Assembly (NCBI GenBank): GCA_002309475.1
Contig: DBXJ01000059.1
Coordinates: forward strand, 281-26,885
Length of the DNA: 26,605 bases
Reading direction: 5' to 3'
Origin: Bacteroidales bacterium UBA1215
Lineage (GTDB): Bacteria > Bacteroidota > Bacteroidia > Bacteroidales > WCHB1-69
In this document: positions 25,344 through 26,605 of the stretch, piece after piece
Position numbering within the stretch: the stretch's first letter is position 1
Layout: each line of letters opens with the position of its first letter
Position numbers and translations under genes: made by a program
Notes under the pieces: generated by a model
The model's input: the letters and a program-made list of their open reading frames with translations, nothing else
Told to the model about the DNA's origin: nothing
The model's database searches: none

Positions 25344-26605
25344 TTTCCTAAATGTTTAAAAGCGTGAATAATGATTTGTATGTCTCTCCATACTGAATAA
25401 TTTCTGGCATATAAATTATTCAATTGCATAATTATATCTTGATCGTAAATTTCTAAATTGATGTCATCGACAGTATACAAAATGCTCGGCTTGAGTTTTG
25501 GCAAAGTTGACAATGCTTCTTCATTGACAGGAGTATAGCCTACAAAAGTTTTTTTGCCGATCAAACAAGCCCATAAGTTGCAAAAATATTTGCCTTTGTT
25601 GTCTGCCAACCAACAAGTTAAAATGCCGGTTATTAGCAGAGAAATTGAACAAATAATATCTACAATACGTTTTTTGCGTCTGTTTTCTAGTTTGCCGATG
25701 GCATTTACATCTACAAAATAATTCTTGTTGGCAATGTTGACAGAATTGGCTCCAATGATAAAAGAAGTTTCCTCCGGAGCAATTTTGTATTCCAAATTGT
25801 AACTTTGCCAATCTTCCATCAGTGTGATGATGTCTTTGGCAGTAAAATTTTTGCTACAAAAGATGATTTCTCCAATTTGGTAGATATTAACAATATCTCT
25901 TAGTTGACTGATATTACCGACAAAGTCGGCATTGGGTTTCGGTTGGTTGAGGTAATAGACAAAACCGATGAATTCATTTTGTGTGATAGTGAGGTTCAAA
26001 ATGTTGGCAACCCGATAAACTTCTTTTTCATCGCCGATAATCAATACGCGGCGGTTGTGAATTTCTCCGATAGGATAGTTTTTCAAATTTATTTTTGCCA
26101 ATATATAGCGGAAAATATTTATAATGGCAAATGTCCAACAGGTTCCTAAAAGGATAACGGCTCTAGAGAAACGAAAATTTTCACTCAGCAAAGCATATAC
26201 CAATAAAATAAGTACTAATCCTAATGCTACACCTTGATTGATGCGAGACCAGACAACAGGTTTTTTGTAGCCGTTGCAGCCCCAAATGCACAACACCCAC
26301 ACCAAAGCGTATAATGGAAGTATTAGATAAATATAAAAATTTGAAAATGTGGCACTATGCAATGATAGAACTTGTCTTTGCCAATAAAAAGCAATACTCC
26401 ACAAGCCTGCATATATCAGTAAAAAGTCCATCATCGGGACTAAAATCCGCAAAAACATACGTTTTACAATGGCCATGGCAGCTCTTAGCCAAATGGCAAA
26501 ATTGATCATGGTGTTGAAAATGGCAGCATTTTTGTGTGAAAAATGTTTTTTTGCAAAAATTTGCATGGCCTGATAGAAGACTATCACATAGTTGATACTG
26601 CTTTT
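25340..26605 (-). CDS. C-terminal part of a membrane glycosyltransferase/sugar-transferase-like protein (partial)
   Basis: At least 421 residues, with the frame open to the right edge; an in-frame GTG at 26587 is not taken as the start. The visible first residues (INYV, then MQIFAKKHFSHKNAAIF) resemble the tail of a GT2 glycosyltransferase domain, so the catalytic part probably lies outside. Four hydrophobic segments follow, then a Rossmann-type region starting at RRVLIIGDEKEV as in WcaJ-like polyprenyl-phosphate sugar transferases. A C-terminal part has KRIVDIICSISLL, LIGKKTFVGYTP and LPKLKPSIL. That part lacks the usual FQxRxG and KFRSM catalytic motifs, so the transferase domain looks reduced. 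It is likely involved in surface polysaccharide synthesis. Confidence 0.7.
   Translation of the reverse strand, partial: KSSINYVIVFYQAMQIFAKKHFSHKNAAIFNTMINFAIWLRAAMAIVKRMFLRILVPMMDFLLIYAGLWSIAFYWQRQVLSLHSATFSNFYIYLILPLYALVWVLCIWGCNGYKKPVVWSRINQGVALGLVLILLVYALLSENFRFSRAVILLGTCWTFAIINIFRYILAKINLKNYPIGEIHNRRVLIIGDEKEVYRVANILNLTITQNEFIGFVYYLNQPKPNADFVGNISQLRDIVNIYQIGEIIFCSKNFTAKDIITLMEDWQSYNLEYKIAPEETSFIIGANSVNIANKNYFVDVNAIGKLENRRKKRIVDIICSISLLITGILTCWLADNKGKYFCNLWACLIGKKTFVGYTPVNEEALSTLPKLKPSILYTVDDINLEIYDQDIIMQLNNLYARNYSVWRDIQIIIHAFKHLGK

Noticed and set aside
26585..26587. GTG as the start of the right-edge glycosyltransferase
   Set aside because: The frame stays open upstream to base 26605 and the residues there continue a likely GT2 tail, so this is an internal codon.
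1..26605. CRISPR arrays, tRNA or rRNA genes, insertion sequences, phage or toxin-antitoxin genes
   Set aside because: None was seen. Genes fill nearly the whole window, gaps are 165 bp or less, and no direct-repeat series or transposase motif was found by eye.

Overview
The window is about 26.6 kb of AT-rich, gene-dense chromosome from a member of the Bacteroidota, probably Bacteroidales or a close relative. The assignment rests on four things. It carries a type IX secretion PorU2/PorV2-like pair. Several families are typical of the phylum: PorT-like barrels, DUF2520, DUF975, and a glycosyltransferase fused to a sugar-transferase-like tail. The MutS and MiaA sequences are of Bacteroidota type. 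Several genes have a TAnnTTTG -7 box just upstream. No RNA gene, CRISPR array, insertion sequence or prophage was seen, and no gap between genes exceeds about 165 bp. The genus cannot be named from sequence alone.

Layout from left to right. (1) Bases 1-2001, minus strand: DUF975 membrane protein, then upp, then maf, then the first codons of a possible further gene leaving the left edge. (2) Bases 2155-6529, plus strand: a secreted protein of unknown function overlapping miaA, then mutS with a TTG start and its own -7 box. (3) Bases 6537-14526, minus strand: porV2, porU2, rdgB, DUF2520 and kdsC, packed with gaps of 12 bp or less and ending only 7 bp from the convergent mutS. (4) Bases 14636-16069, minus strand: a beta-helix lipoprotein. 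(5) Bases 16163-16399, minus strand: rpmB, standing alone with a strong terminator. (6) Bases 16561-17211, minus strand: a PAQR/hemolysin III protein with the best promoter in the window. (7) Bases 17275-26605, minus strand: one long operon that enters from the right edge, consisting of a glycosyltransferase/sugar-transferase-like membrane protein, an AsmA/DUF748-like protein, tex, purD, a PorT-like outer-membrane barrel and an Omp85-family protein.

Two themes link the genes. One is envelope building: the sortase pair, Kdo synthesis, two outer-membrane barrels, an AsmA-like protein and a membrane glycosyltransferase. The other is nucleotide and nucleic-acid housekeeping: maf, rdgB, upp, purD, miaA, mutS and tex. 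The most interesting items are the long PorU2-like sortase, which appears to carry an ILEI/FAM3-like possible glycan-binding domain, and the operon that pairs an AsmA-like protein with an Omp85 protein. I found no clear evidence of a wholly new system; most genes belong to recognised families.

Several gene starts were moved by reading the sequence: miaA to 2915, mutS to a TTG at 3923, porV2 to 14526, the lipoprotein to 16069 and the secreted protein to 2155. The gene at the right edge stays open to base 26605 and is partial.
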